From: Paenibacillus harenae DSM 16969
Lineage (GTDB): Bacteria; Bacillota; Bacilli; Paenibacillales; Paenibacillaceae
DNA: 64,000 nt
Assembly (NCBI RefSeq): GCF_000422465.1
Contig: NZ_AULV01000021.1
Span: 1-64,000 of the forward strand
Direction of reading: 5' to 3'
The first letter of the stretch is position 1; each line of letters opens with the position of its first letter. Below are positions 27,644-35,916 of this stretch, in pieces. The position numbers were made by a program, and so were the translations under genes. Below the pieces are notes generated by a model. It was given only the letters and a program-made list of their open reading frames with translations. It was not told where the DNA came from and did no database searches.

Positions 27644-28915
27644 ATGAGAAAACGGGTGGTTTATCAATTTTGTTTGCTGTTAGTTGCGGTGAGTCTCGTG
27701 TTGGCGGGATGCGGATCGAATAATGCGCCGGCATCGAAGAACGAAGCGTCGAATACACCGACGGATGCAGCGAATGCGGGGACGACGGAAGAGGAGGGAA
27801 TTAAAGTAGGAATTCTTCATTCGCAGAGCGGCACGATGGCGATCAGCGAAGTATCGGTAATCGATGCGGAGCTCATGGCGATTGAGGAAATCAACGCTGC
27901 CGGCGGCGTGCTGGGCAAGCAAATCGTACCGGTACTGGAGGATGGAGCCTCGGATTGGCCGACATTCGCGGAGAAGGCGCGCAAGCTCATCTCCGAGGAT
28001 AAAGTCGCAACCGTATTCGGCGGCTGGACATCCGCGAGCCGGAAAGCGATGAAGCCGGTATTCGAGGAGCTGAACGGCCTGCTCTGGTATCCGGTTCAAT
28101 ATGAAGGGCTTGAGGCTTCCCCGAACATCTTCTATACGGGAGCAACGACGAATCAGCAAATCGTGCCGTCCGTTACATGGCTGCTCGAGAATCGGGGCAA
28201 GAAGGTTTACCTGCTCGGCTCGGATTACGTATTCCCGCGCACGGCAAACTTGATTATCAAAGAGCAATTGAAAGCGGAGGGCGGCGAGCTGGTAGGCGAA
28301 GAATATACGCCGCTTGGACATACCGACTACAGCACGATCATCAGCAAAATCAAAGAAGCGAAGCCGGATGTCGTGTATAATACGCTGAACGGCGACAGCA
28401 ACGTTGCTTTCTTCAAGCAGCTTAAGGATGCGGGGATTACCGCGCAGGACATCACGACGCTGTCGGTATCGGTAGCCGAGGAGGAAATCCGAGGGATCGG
28501 CGTCGATGTGCTGGAAGGCCATTTGGCCGCTTGGAACTATTATCAAACGACGGATACGCCGACGAATCAAACCTTCGTTGACAATTATAAGAAGAAATAC
28601 GGCGAGGACCGTGTGACGGCCGACCCGATCGAGGCTGGTTATACCGCTGTATACTTATGGGCCGCTGCAGTGGAAAAAGCCGGTTCAACCGATGTGGCGA
28701 AGGTGAAGGAAGCGGCGAAGGAGCTGGAGTGGGATGCTCCGGAGGGCACGGTGAAAATTGACGGCGAGACGCAGCATATATACAAAACGGTACGGATCGG
28801 CGAAGTGCAGGCGGACGGACAATTCAAGGAGCTGTGGAATTCAGGCGAAGCGGTGAAGCCTGATCCTTATTTGAAGGGCTACGAATGGGCGGCCAGCATT
28901 CAACCGGCCGAATAA
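27644..28915 (+). CDS. urtA: urea ABC transporter substrate-binding lipoprotein UrtA
   Basis: A 423-residue extracellular solute receptor. The signal peptide ends at a lipobox, LVLAGC (Cys23). The family signature is strong: [20 protein letters not shown] (about 53-72), [26 protein letters not shown] (about 124-139), [12 protein letters not shown], and [16 protein letters not shown] (about 228-243). This is the UrtA/FmdD group, which binds urea or short-chain amides, rather than branched amino acids. First gene of urtABCDE. The nitrogen-type boxes upstream suggest induction when ammonium is scarce. No urease genes are in the window. Confidence 0.92.
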   Translation: MRKRVVYQFCLLLVAVSLVLAGCGSNNAPASKNEASNTPTDAANAGTTEEEGIKVGILHSQSGTMAISEVSVIDAELMAIEEINAAGGVLGKQIVPVLEDGASDWPTFAEKARKLISEDKVATVFGGWTSASRKAMKPVFEELNGLLWYPVQYEGLEASPNIFYTGATTNQQIVPSVTWLLENRGKKVYLLGSDYVFPRTANLIIKEQLKAEGGELVGEEYTPLGHTDYSTIISKIKEAKPDVVYNTLNGDSNVAFFKQLKDAGITAQDITTLSVSVAEEEIRGIGVDVLEGHLAAWNYYQTTDTPTNQTFVDNYKKKYGEDRVTADPIEAGYTAVYLWAAAVEKAGSTDVAKVKEAAKELEWDAPEGTVKIDGETQHIYKTVRIGEVQADGQFKELWNSGEAVKPDPYLKGYEWAASIQPAE

Positions 28916-28946
28916 CGGGTTAAACGCGAACGTGAAGCAAGGCAGG

Positions 28947-28978
28947 AAGGGAGTATTCGGCGCTTCGAATACTCCCTT
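28947..28978 (+). promoter_or_regulatory. urtA-urtB intercistronic hairpin
   Basis: A perfect 13-bp stem (AAGGGAGTATTCG with CGAATACTCCCTT, loop GCGCTT) lies between urtA and urtB without a U-tract. It probably protects the 3' end of the urtA message, giving excess binding protein over permease, though it could also be a weak terminator. Confidence 0.7.
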
Positions 28979-29013
28979 CACTGTTCAACTGTACCCGCGA
29001 AAGGAGCGGTCAA

Positions 29014-29919
29014 ATGGATGTCTTTTTACTGCAGCTGTTTAACGGCCTAAGCATCAGCTCGATTCTGCTGCTTGTCGCGTTAGGGCTGGCGATTACATTC
29101 GGCCTGATGAAGGTTATCAATATGGCTCACGGCGAACTGATCATGATCGGCGCTTATTCCACTTATCTGACGCAAAACCTGTTTAATGATTTAATGCCTG
29201 AATCGTTGTTTAATTGGTACTTCGTGCTGGCGATTCCGGTCAGCTTTGGAATTGCATTCGTTATAGGCCTTATTCTTGAAATGTCGCTTATCCGCTTTCT
29301 TTACGGCAGGCCGCTTGACAGTTTGCTTGCCACCTGGGGAGTCGGGCTCGTGCTGCAGCAGCTGGCGAGATCGATCTTCGGAGCTCCTAACGTTGCGGTC
29401 AAAAGCCCGACTTGGCTCGATGGCGGTTTAAAAATAATGGACGGCACGCTGCTGCCTTATAAGCGCCTGTTCATTATTGCGCTTGTAATCGCTTGCCTGG
29501 TTGCTATGTACTTCTACATTTACCGCAGCCATGAGGGTCGGAGAATGAGGGCGGTTATGCAAAATCGCGACATGGCGGCTTGTCTTGGCGTATCGACGCG
29601 CCGGGTAGACGCCATGACATTTGCGATTGGCTCCGGCATAGCCGGAATCGCCGGCTGTGCGCTTACGCTCTTGGGACCGATCGGTCCTTCACTGGGAACC
29701 TACTATATTGTCGATGCCTTTATGGTCGTCGTATTGGGCGGCGTCGGCAAGCTGGTTGGAACGGTGCTGGGTGCAACGGGGATCGGCATGTTCAATACGC
29801 TGTTCGAATATTGGACGAACGCTTCTCTTGGGAAGGTGCTGGTGTTCGTCTGCATTGTGGCCTTCCTGCAATGGAGGCCGATGGGACTTGTGGCGATGCG
29901 ATCCCGCTCGCTCGACTAG
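29014..29919 (+). CDS. urtB: urea ABC transporter permease UrtB
   Basis: A 301-residue inner-membrane permease of the LivH/UrtB family with about eight hydrophobic segments. [23 protein letters not shown] (about 29-51) is the family N-terminal signature, and [16 protein letters not shown] (about 239-254) is the EAA-like loop that contacts the ATPase. AAAGGAG precedes the ATG. Pairs with UrtC. Confidence 0.92.
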   Translation: MDVFLLQLFNGLSISSILLLVALGLAITFGLMKVINMAHGELIMIGAYSTYLTQNLFNDLMPESLFNWYFVLAIPVSFGIAFVIGLILEMSLIRFLYGRPLDSLLATWGVGLVLQQLARSIFGAPNVAVKSPTWLDGGLKIMDGTLLPYKRLFIIALVIACLVAMYFYIYRSHEGRRMRAVMQNRDMAACLGVSTRRVDAMTFAIGSGIAGIAGCALTLLGPIGPSLGTYYIVDAFMVVVLGGVGKLVGTVLGATGIGMFNTLFEYWTNASLGKVLVFVCIVAFLQWRPMGLVAMRSRSLD

Positions 29920-29973
29920 GAGAGCTAACGCGGCGGTTATATCAAATTCTAAGAATTTAAAGGTGGGATTGGC

Positions 29974-31056
29974 ATGCGATTACAGAAGCTTACGCCCCAG
30001 CGGATCTGGATTCTGGCCGGCTACGCGGCAACTGCGGCTGCGCTGTTCTCCGCCCCGTTATTCATAAGCGATTTCCGGCTTAATCTATTGGCGAAATTCC
30101 TGGCCTTCGCGATCGTAGCGCTGGGGCTTGATCTCATATGGGGATACACCGGCATACTGAGCTTGGGACACGGGATTTTCTTTGGCCTAGGCGCTTATGC
30201 GATGGCCATGTACTTGAAGCTTGAGGCAAGCGGGGGCAAGCCGCCCGATTTCATGGGCTGGAGCGGGCTGAAGGAGCTGCCGTTGTTCTGGAAGCCGTTT
30301 GAATATTTCGGCTTTGCGGTGGCGATGGGAATTATCATTCCGGCGCTGCTTGCGCTTGTTCTTGGTTACTTTACGTTCCGCAATCGGATTCGCGGCGTAT
30401 ACTTTACGATTCTGACGCAGGCGCTTGTCATTATTACAACGACTTTATTAATCGGGCAGCAGGCATTTACGGGCGGAACGAACGGCGTTACCGGTTATTC
30501 GACGATACTGGGTTTCTCACTTGGATCGCCGGATACGAAGCGTGTGCTGTATTGGATTACGGCTGCCGCGCTCATCGCGATATTCGCCGGTTGCCGGATC
30601 GTGATCGGCAGCCGCTTCGGCAAGGTGCTCCGGGCCATCCGCGACGGCGAAAACCGGGTCCGGTTCATCGGCTATAATCCGGCGGTTTATCAGATGGTTA
30701 TCTTTACGTTGTCCGCAGCCATTGCCGGCATTGCCGGGATGCTGTTTGTTCTCCATGTCGGCATTATTTCCCCGTCGATGCTGGGCATTGTGCCGTCAAT
30801 CGAGATGGTTCTGTGGGTGGCGATAGGGGGGCGGGGCACGTTAATCGGCGCGGTGCTCGGCGCCATCCTCATGAATTGGGCGAAGAGCGAGTTCAGTACG
30901 GCTTATCCGGAGGGCTGGTTATTTTTCATGGGAGCGTTGTTCGTTGTGGTCGTTGTTTTCATGCCGAAGGGCGTTGCCGGTTTGGCGGGTCAATTGAAAT
31001 TCCGCAGAAAGAGGAGGGAGCCTGATCATGAAGGAGTCCGCAATCCTGCAGTGTGA
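29974..31056 (+). CDS. urtC: urea ABC transporter permease UrtC
   Basis: A 360-residue permease of the LivM/UrtC family. About ten hydrophobic segments are visible, with [35 protein letters not shown] sequence at about 50-80 and the coupling loop [17 protein letters not shown] (about 283-299). AGGTGGG precedes the ATG. Its 3' end overlaps urtD by 29 bases. The 15 bases AATTCTAAGAATTTA just before its ribosome binding site also occur in the dispersed intergenic repeat (see findings). Confidence 0.92.
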   Translation: MRLQKLTPQRIWILAGYAATAAALFSAPLFISDFRLNLLAKFLAFAIVALGLDLIWGYTGILSLGHGIFFGLGAYAMAMYLKLEASGGKPPDFMGWSGLKELPLFWKPFEYFGFAVAMGIIIPALLALVLGYFTFRNRIRGVYFTILTQALVIITTTLLIGQQAFTGGTNGVTGYSTILGFSLGSPDTKRVLYWITAAALIAIFAGCRIVIGSRFGKVLRAIRDGENRVRFIGYNPAVYQMVIFTLSAAIAGIAGMLFVLHVGIISPSMLGIVPSIEMVLWVAIGGRGTLIGAVLGAILMNWAKSEFSTAYPEGWLFFMGALFVVVVVFMPKGVAGLAGQLKFRRKRREPDHEGVRNPAV

Positions 31057-31804
31057 CGATGTGACGGTGGAGTTCGACGGGTTCAAGGCGGTTCAAGGGA
31101 TGAGCTTGAAGCTGGAGAAAGGCGAGCTGCGTTTCCTGATCGGCCCGAACGGGGCCGGAAAAACAACGATGCTGGACGTGATCTGCGGGAAGGTAAGGCC
31201 GTCCGCGGGAAAGGTCACCTTCGGAGGCAAGGTCGATATTACCCGTAAAAAGGAGCATCAGATCGCGGAGCTGGGAATCGGGCGGAAATTTCAGGCGCCT
31301 TCGATTTTCCCATCGATGACCGTGTCGGAGAACCTGGAAATTGCGATGCGCCAGAAGCGTTCGGTATTCGCTACCCTATTCGCGAGGATGGAAGTGGAAG
31401 AACGTGAGCGGATGGATCAACAGCTCGCGATGATCGGCTTGCAGGATAAAGCGGCGAAGCGCGCGGGCGGTCTCTCGCATGGCGAGAAGCAGTGGCTTGA
31501 GATCGGCATGATGCTGCTGCAGGAGCCGGAGATATTGCTGCTGGATGAGCCGGTTGCCGGCATGACGGACAAAGAGACGGATAAGACAGGCGAGCTCTTG
31601 AGTCAAATCGCCCGCAAACGCTCGATCGTCGTCGTGGAGCACGACATGGAGTTTGTCCGCAATTTCGCAAGCAAGGTAACCGTTATGCACGAAGGGAAGC
31701 TGTTGAAGGAAGGCACGATGGATGAAGTGCAAGGGGATGAACGCGTAGCGGAAGTGTATTTGGGGAAAAGGCGGGATGCCGATGTTAGCCGTTCAACAGC
31801 TTGA
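31028..31804 (+). CDS. urtD: urea ABC transporter ATP-binding protein UrtD
   Basis: A 258-residue ABC ATPase of the LivG/UrtD type. Walker [11 protein letters not shown] (about 39-48), signature [15 protein letters not shown] (about 149-163), Walker [13 protein letters not shown] (about 168-179), and the switch His in VVEHDMEF. The [11 protein letters not shown] form of the signature is typical of UrtD. AGGAGGGAG precedes the ATG inside urtC. Overlaps urtE by 29 bases, so the genes are translationally coupled. Confidence 0.93.
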   Translation: MKESAILQCDDVTVEFDGFKAVQGMSLKLEKGELRFLIGPNGAGKTTMLDVICGKVRPSAGKVTFGGKVDITRKKEHQIAELGIGRKFQAPSIFPSMTVSENLEIAMRQKRSVFATLFARMEVEERERMDQQLAMIGLQDKAAKRAGGLSHGEKQWLEIGMMLLQEPEILLLDEPVAGMTDKETDKTGELLSQIARKRSIVVVEHDMEFVRNFASKVTVMHEGKLLKEGTMDEVQGDERVAEVYLGKRRDADVSRSTA

Positions 31805-32477
31805 AGCGGGGTATGGGGAAAGCATTATATTGCGGAACGTGACGCTGAAGGTGAAGAAGGGGCAGGTCGTCTGCCTCCTCGGACGCAACGGCGTCGGCAA
31901 GACGACGTTAATGAAAAGCATTATGGGCTTGTTGAAGGCGCGCGGCGGCTCCGTCTCCTACAATGGGAAGGATCTGACGAAGAAAGCGCCCGGCCTGAGA
32001 GCGAAGAGCGGAATAGGCTATGTGCCGCAAGGGAGGGAAATCTTCGCCCAGCTGTCGGTATATGAGAATTTGCTGCTCGGCCTTGAGGCTGCGAAAGGGA
32101 AGGTCAACGAGGTGCCGGAGGAGGCGATCGCAAAATTTCCCGTGCTGCCTGCGATGTATGCCCGGCGGGGCGGCGACCTGAGCGGCGGACAGCAGCAACA
32201 GCTTGCTTTTGCGAGAGCGCTTGCCTCGAAACCTGAGGTTCTGCTGCTGGATGAGCCGTGCGAAGGCATTCAGCCTTCGATCGTAGATGATATCCGCGAT
32301 GTCATTCGCGCGATTAAGAACGATGGCAAGACATCGATTCTACTCGTCGAACAAAGTCTGGATTTCGTGAAGAGCGTCGGCGACTATTTCTATGTGCTGG
32401 AGAAAGGCGCGGTTGCTTGGGAGGGCGGGTTGGACGCGCTCGATGACGAGGTCATTCGCAAATATTTGACGGTATAA
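31776..32477 (+). CDS. urtE: urea ABC transporter ATP-binding protein UrtE
   Basis: A 233-residue ABC ATPase of the LivF/UrtE type, the second nucleotide-binding subunit. Walker A GRNGVGKTTL (about 36-45), signature LSGGQQQQLAFARAL (about 135-149) and Walker B EVLLLDEPCEGI (about 154-165). A second in-frame ATG six bases downstream is also possible as start. Last gene of the transporter operon. Confidence 0.93.
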   Translation: MPMLAVQQLEAGYGESIILRNVTLKVKKGQVVCLLGRNGVGKTTLMKSIMGLLKARGGSVSYNGKDLTKKAPGLRAKSGIGYVPQGREIFAQLSVYENLLLGLEAAKGKVNEVPEEAIAKFPVLPAMYARRGGDLSGGQQQQLAFARALASKPEVLLLDEPCEGIQPSIVDDIRDVIRAIKNDGKTSILLVEQSLDFVKSVGDYFYVLEKGAVAWEGGLDALDDEVIRKYLTV

Positions 32478-32517
32478 GAGAAGACGGCGGTCATTATTTC
32501 CCGGTTAATATTCGAAG

Positions 32518-32553
32518 CAAAAGCGCTCCTTCATGAAGGGGCGCTTTTGTTTG
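32518..32553. terminator. bidirectional terminator between urtE and the thioredoxin gene
   Basis: CAAAAGCGCTCCTT pairs with AAGGGGCGCTTTTG across a CATG loop. T-rich on both strands, so it can serve the converging urtE and thioredoxin transcripts. Confidence 0.85.
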
Positions 32554-32559
32554 TGATTT

Positions 32560-32877
32560 TCAGAGATATCTCTCTATTACCGTTTGATACTGCGATTTGG
32601 GGCGCAGGCCGACCAGCTTATCCATAGGCATTCCGTCTTTGTATACAATGACGGTCGGCGTGCCCATGATACCGGCCTCCGAGGCTGAGCCCGGCAGATC
32701 CTCGCAATTTACTTTCACGAAGCGGGCTTTGCCGCCCATTTCCTCATCCAACTCCTCGAGCAGTCCGAGCAGCGTTCTGCAGGGCGGGCACGATGGCGTG
32801 CCGTATTCAACGAGTACGACGCCTTCCATCGTAACCGACTTCAGCATGCTGTCACTCTCTGCTGTAATGAATGACAT
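32560..32877 (-). CDS. thioredoxin-fold protein with CPPC active site
   Basis: A 105-residue thioredoxin-like protein. The active site is SCPPC (about residues 30-34) instead of the usual WCGPC, and the cis-proline motif is GTPTVIVYKDG (about 71-81). CPPC changes the redox potential compared with CGPC in model thioredoxins, so its role may be specialised. I chose ATG at 32877, about 5 bases after AAGGTGA; the upstream in-frame start at 32928 lies within merR. One base separates it from the merR stop codon, so they form a two-gene operon. Confidence 0.88.
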   Translation of the reverse strand: MSFITAESDSMLKSVTMEGVVLVEYGTPSCPPCRTLLGLLEELDEEMGGKARFVKVNCEDLPGSASEAGIMGTPTVIVYKDGMPMDKLVGLRPKSQYQTVIERYL

Positions 32878-32878
32878 T

Positions 32879-33256
32879 TCATTCACCTTCCTTATGATTA
32901 GTGGTTTGCGATTCCTGCAGCAAGGCATTCATGCGATCGGTCAAATTTGCCTTGATTTGATTCAATTCGACGATCTGTTTATCGATTTCGGCGAGCTTTT
33001 GCCTGTAAACCGGCATGACCTGAGTGCAAAACGCTTCTTTATTTTGAAGCACGCACGTAAGAAATCCGGCGATTTGCCCGGTCGTTAACCCGAGATTCAG
33101 ATAAAGCTTGATCGTCTCCACCGTCTCGACTGCGATCGGCGTGAATTCGCGATAGCCGTTAGGCTTCCGCTGCGGCGTGATTAAGCCTTGTTTTTCGTAA
33201 TGGCGCAGCGAACGGATGCTGACACCCGTGATGCGCGATAGCTCACCGATTTTCAT
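32879..33256 (-). CDS. MerR-family transcriptional regulator
   Basis: A 125-residue MerR-type regulator. The winged-helix head is MKIGELSRITGVSIRSLRHYEKQGLI-type (about 1-26), followed by a dimerisation helix (about 78-115). Two cysteines, in TCVLQNKEAFCTQ (about 68-80), lie where sensor residues occur in this family, but the inducer cannot be told from sequence. Operon with the thioredoxin suggests thiol or redox stress. It probably controls its own long-spacer promoter at 33292. Confidence 0.88.
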   Translation of the reverse strand: MKIGELSRITGVSIRSLRHYEKQGLITPQRKPNGYREFTPIAVETVETIKLYLNLGLTTGQIAGFLTCVLQNKEAFCTQVMPVYRQKLAEIDKQIVELNQIKANLTDRMNALLQESQTTNHKEGE

Positions 33257-33291
33257 AACAAGCCCCCGGGGTATGAGAATGGTTTAGATAT

Positions 33292-33323
33292 AGTATAAAC
33301 CGTGACATTAGTGTTAGGGTCAA
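33292..33323 (-). promoter_or_regulatory. MerR-type promoter with 20-bp spacer and operator dyad
   Basis: On the minus strand, TTGACC (33323-33318) and TATACT (33297-33292) are separated by 20 bp, longer than the usual 17. The spacer holds an ACC-N(18)-GGT dyad with central ACA...TGT. This is the arrangement MerR proteins untwist to activate transcription. Confidence 0.75.
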
Positions 33324-33375
33324 GAGGAATTCATTTTAAATATATTTGTATACGCTGAAGCAATGAACGTTAACC

Positions 33376-33405
33376 GCCCGGATGGCAAGCGCATCCGGGC
33401 TTTTT
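33376..33405 (+). terminator. orphan terminator in the merR-SPFH intergenic region
   Basis: GCCCGGATG pairs with CATCCGGGC across 7 nt, followed by TTTTT. There is no + strand gene immediately upstream: merR is divergent and urtE already has its own terminator. Confidence 0.8.
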
Positions 33406-33435
33406 CTGTGCGTCTGACACTTGCTTATATTTGTA

Positions 33436-33453
33436 AAAAATGATATCATTTTT
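33436..33453. promoter_or_regulatory. perfect 18-bp palindrome upstream of the SPFH gene
   Basis: AAAAATGATATCATTTTT is its own reverse complement. It lies where the spacer of a weak TTGTAA/TATATC promoter would fall and is followed by another TATATCAT, so it may be an operator. Confidence 0.45.
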
Positions 33454-33496
33454 ATATCATAATAATATAACTCAAAAAGTGAAAGGGCGGGGTAAC

Positions 33497-34369
33497 ATGA
33501 TTGAAAAGAAAGCTTGGTACGTAAGCGGGTATTTGGCGCTGCTGGTTGCGATCCTGGCTGCAGTCGGAGGAGTTATATTGATCATATCGGAGGCTTCGCG
33601 CGCGAGTTCGTCTGCCGTCATAATCTGCATCGGTATTGTGTTGGTTCTGCTGTCGATGATCTGCCTGTCTTCCCTCATGATCGTGCAGCCGAATGAAGCG
33701 AAGGTCGTTACCTTCTTCGGAACATATATGGGCACTGTGCTTGAGAGCGGCTTGTGGATGGTTCTTCCGCTTACGACAAAAGTGAAAATATCGCTTAAGG
33801 TTCGCAACTTTAACAGCCAGACGCTCAAGGTGAATGATGCGGAGGGCAATCCGGTGGAAATAGGCGCCGTTGTCGTATTTAAAGTGAAAGACACGGCTAA
33901 AGCCTCCTTCGATGTGGATAATTACGAGCGGTTCGTGGAAATTCAAAGCGAGACGGCCGTCCGGCATATTGCTGCCCAGTACCCCTACGATACGTTCTCG
34001 TCGAACGACACGCTGTCGCTCCGCGGCAACGCGGATGAAGTGGCTTCCGAGCTCATGAGCGAGCTTCAAAGCCGGCTCGGCGTAGCCGGCGTGCAGGTGC
34101 TTGAAACGCGGCTTACGCATCTGGCATATGCGCCGGAAATCGCGAGCGCGATGCTTCAGCGCCAGCAAGCCATCACCATCGTATCGGCAAGGACCAAGAT
34201 CGTGGAAGGTGCGGTCGGCATGGTGGATATGGCGCTGCGGCAGTTGAAGGAGAACGGGATTGTCCTGGATGATGAACGGCGCGCGGCGATGGTGAACAAT
34301 CTGATGGTGGCGATCGTGTCCGACCGTGCCGCTACCCCGGTCATTAATGCGGGAACGCTGTACGGCTAA
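33497..34369 (+). CDS. SPFH/Band 7 domain membrane protein
   Basis: A 290-residue stomatin/prohibitin-like protein. Two N-terminal hydrophobic stretches (about 9-32 and 38-60) are followed by the SPFH domain (about 65-230: VQPNEAKVVTFFGTYMGTV, KVRNFNSQTLKVNDAEGNPVEI-type sequence, VRHIAAQYPYD) and a short helical tail. Such proteins scaffold membrane microdomains. GGGCGGGG precedes the ATG; the longer open frame from 33440 covers the palindrome and is unlikely. Followed after 11 bases by a ribbon-helix-helix gene, a pairing also seen in other Firmicutes. Confidence 0.88.
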   Translation: MIEKKAWYVSGYLALLVAILAAVGGVILIISEASRASSSAVIICIGIVLVLLSMICLSSLMIVQPNEAKVVTFFGTYMGTVLESGLWMVLPLTTKVKISLKVRNFNSQTLKVNDAEGNPVEIGAVVVFKVKDTAKASFDVDNYERFVEIQSETAVRHIAAQYPYDTFSSNDTLSLRGNADEVASELMSELQSRLGVAGVQVLETRLTHLAYAPEIASAMLQRQQAITIVSARTKIVEGAVGMVDMALRQLKENGIVLDDERRAAMVNNLMVAIVSDRAATPVINAGTLYG

Positions 34370-34380
34370 GGCTGATTAAG

Positions 34381-34560
34381 ATGGCGAAGGAGAAAAAAGC
34401 ATTTCCGCTCCGTCTGGATCCCGACATCCATCGCGCGCTTGAACAATGGGCCGCCGACGAATTCCGCAGCGTTAACGGCCATATCGAATTTTTGCTTCGC
34501 GAAGCTTTAGGCAAAGCCAACAGGCTGAAGCCTGCCCCTAAAGGGGATGACCGGCAATAA
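34381..34560 (+). CDS. small Arc-like ribbon-helix-helix protein
   Basis: A 59-residue protein. It reads MAKEKKAFPLRLDPDIHRAL in its first 20 residues, then EQWAADEFRSVNGHIEFLLREAL. This is a ribbon-helix-helix DNA-binding fold: the beta strand KAFPLRLD, helix 1 at about 13-26 and helix 2 at about 30-42. It ends with a basic tail. The gene begins 11 bases after the SPFH gene, with only a weak ribosome binding site, so translation is probably coupled. It may regulate the SPFH gene, or act as an adaptor; no toxin partner is adjacent. Confidence 0.8.
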   Translation: MAKEKKAFPLRLDPDIHRALEQWAADEFRSVNGHIEFLLREALGKANRLKPAPKGDDRQ

Positions 34561-34568
34561 TTACAAGA

Positions 34569-34612
34569 GAGGGGCGCCTCCGTAAGGCTTGACACCTTAC
34601 CGGGCAGCCCCT
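34569..34612 (+). terminator. hairpin after the SPFH-RHH pair
   Basis: AGGGGC and GCCCCT enclose an inner GTAAGG/CCTTAC stem. There is no U-tract, so termination is possible but not certain. Confidence 0.5.
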
Positions 34613-34704
34613 ATTAATAGTGATATAGCTGAAAAATACCGGACGAAACGGTGTCCCATTTTATTCCATAACCTTCTTCACCGGATAAACTGCAGCTTTC
34701 TTAA

Positions 34705-34803
34705 ATTCTAAGTATCTATAAGTTTTACGCTTATAAGCGCTTAGAATCCTCCGCGAAACGGTTGGCGTCCTCTGACAAGGACGCCAACATGCGTTTCTGC
34801 TTG
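34705..34803 (+). repeat. two-hairpin dispersed element, copy A
   Basis: First hairpin: ATTCTAAG (34705-34712) with CTTAGAAT (34740-34747), inner TATAAG with CTTATA. Second hairpin: GTTGGCGTCC (34761-34770) with GGACGCCAAC (34779-34788), loop TCTGACAA, flanked by AAACG and CGTTT. It ends with CTGCTTG. The best-paired copy. It fills most of the 355-base gap before cbiM together with the hairpin at 34569 and the cbiM promoter. Confidence 0.85.
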
Positions 34804-34829
34804 CCGCTTTTCTATCCCTCAACCAATTC

Positions 34830-34860
34830 TTGACGGAATTCATGCGGAATTTGATATAAT
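34830..34860 (+). promoter_or_regulatory. candidate promoter of the cbiM operon
   Basis: TTGACG (34830-34835) with either GATATA after 17 bp or TATAAT (34855-34860) after 19 bp. No cobalamin riboswitch fits in the short leader that follows. Confidence 0.5.
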
Positions 34861-34915
34861 AAAGAAAATGACGGTAGTTACATAATATAACGAATGATGT
34901 TAGGTTGGTGAAATC

Positions 34916-35551
34916 ATGCATATTCCTGATGGCTTTCTGGATGCCAAAACCTGGATAACGACTTCGGTTATTGGTGCCGCCGCGGTTGCTTACAGTTTGC
35001 AAAAAACAAAGCTTGCGGTTGATTCGAAGCAGGTACCGAAGGTCGCGTTGATCGGATCCTTCATATTCGCCGCGCAAATGCTGAATTTCCCGATAGCGGG
35101 AGCAACCTCCGGCCACTTTCTCGGCGGAACGTTGGCCTCGATTTTATTCGGGCCTTGGATCGGCTCCATCGTGATGACGGCCGTTCTCATTATTCAAGCC
35201 TTTGTCTTTCAAGACGGGGGCATTACGGTGCTTGGAGCCAACATTCTATGCACCGCGTTTATAGGCAGCTTCACCGGTTACGGCATATACAAGGCAGGTA
35301 TGAAGCTGCTCACCGGACGAGGACGTTCGGTCATAACTTTCGCGGCGGCGTGGTTCTCCATTGTTGCGGCTTCTGCAGGCGTTGCCCTGCTGCTCGCCTG
35401 GTCAGGCACGTTCGAGCCGGGTACTGCTCTTAAGGCGATGGTTGGCTGGCATATGCTGATTGGTCTGGGCGAGGGACTTATAACGACATTAGTTGCGGGA
35501 TATCTGATTGAAAGGAATATCCCGCTTGCAAAGGAAGTGACCCTACCATGA
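34916..35551 (+). CDS. cbiM: cobalt/nickel ECF transporter membrane subunit CbiM
   Basis: A 211-residue substrate-specific component of an energy-coupling factor metal transporter. It begins MHIPDGFLDAKTW; the N-terminal Met-His pair coordinates the Ni/Co ion in this family, so the start is fixed. Five to six hydrophobic segments follow, with GATSGHFLGGTLASILFGPW at about 61-80. Cobalt and nickel members cannot be separated with confidence from sequence alone. First of three overlapping genes. Confidence 0.92.
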   Translation: MHIPDGFLDAKTWITTSVIGAAAVAYSLQKTKLAVDSKQVPKVALIGSFIFAAQMLNFPIAGATSGHFLGGTLASILFGPWIGSIVMTAVLIIQAFVFQDGGITVLGANILCTAFIGSFTGYGIYKAGMKLLTGRGRSVITFAAAWFSIVAASAGVALLLAWSGTFEPGTALKAMVGWHMLIGLGEGLITTLVAGYLIERNIPLAKEVTLP

Positions 35552-35916
35552 AAGAGACGCGTCTTACTGCGCGCAAAGGAAAATGGCTTGCCCTACTTGT
35601 CGTTACCCTTCTCGCGGCGGGGTTGTTGTCTCCGTGGGCATCCTCGCATCCGGACGGCCTTGAGCGGGTAGCGGAGGATTACGGCTTCCTGAATCAAGCG
35701 GAATCCGTTCACGAGTTGGCCCCGATGCCGGATTATGAGGTGGCCGGCATTCCATGGACCGCGCTTCGCGTAGGTCTTGCCGGAATTATTGGAGCAATCG
35801 TCATGCTAGCGGTTCTGTGGGCAGTCATGCGAGTCATAACCGGACGGAGGCGAGGGAGAGATGACGGGACCGACCATGGAAGAGGAACGGGAGCATCATC
35901 GGAATCAGCCCAATAA
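35548..35916 (+). CDS. cbiN: CbiN-like PDGLE-domain accessory subunit
   Basis: A 122-residue membrane protein with two hydrophobic segments (about 13-30 and 70-95). Between them is SSHPDGLERVAEDYGFL, the PDGLE motif of CbiN/NikN-type accessory subunits, which lie outside the membrane and help load metal onto CbiM. The tail is charged and cytoplasmic (RRRGRDDGTDHGRG). It overlaps cbiM by ATGA and cbiQO by 56 bases. Confidence 0.85.
   Translation: MKETRLTARKGKWLALLVVTLLAAGLLSPWASSHPDGLERVAEDYGFLNQAESVHELAPMPDYEVAGIPWTALRVGLAGIIGAIVMLAVLWAVMRVITGRRRGRDDGTDHGRGTGASSESAQ

Noticed and set aside
27680..28570. 296-codon minus-strand frame inside urtA
   Set aside because: Antisense shadow of a complete, well-matched UrtA gene; no start signal or family match.
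34830..34915. Cobalamin riboswitch before cbiM
   Set aside because: Looked for because cbiM operons often have one, but the leader is under 90 bases and lacks the B12-box sequence.
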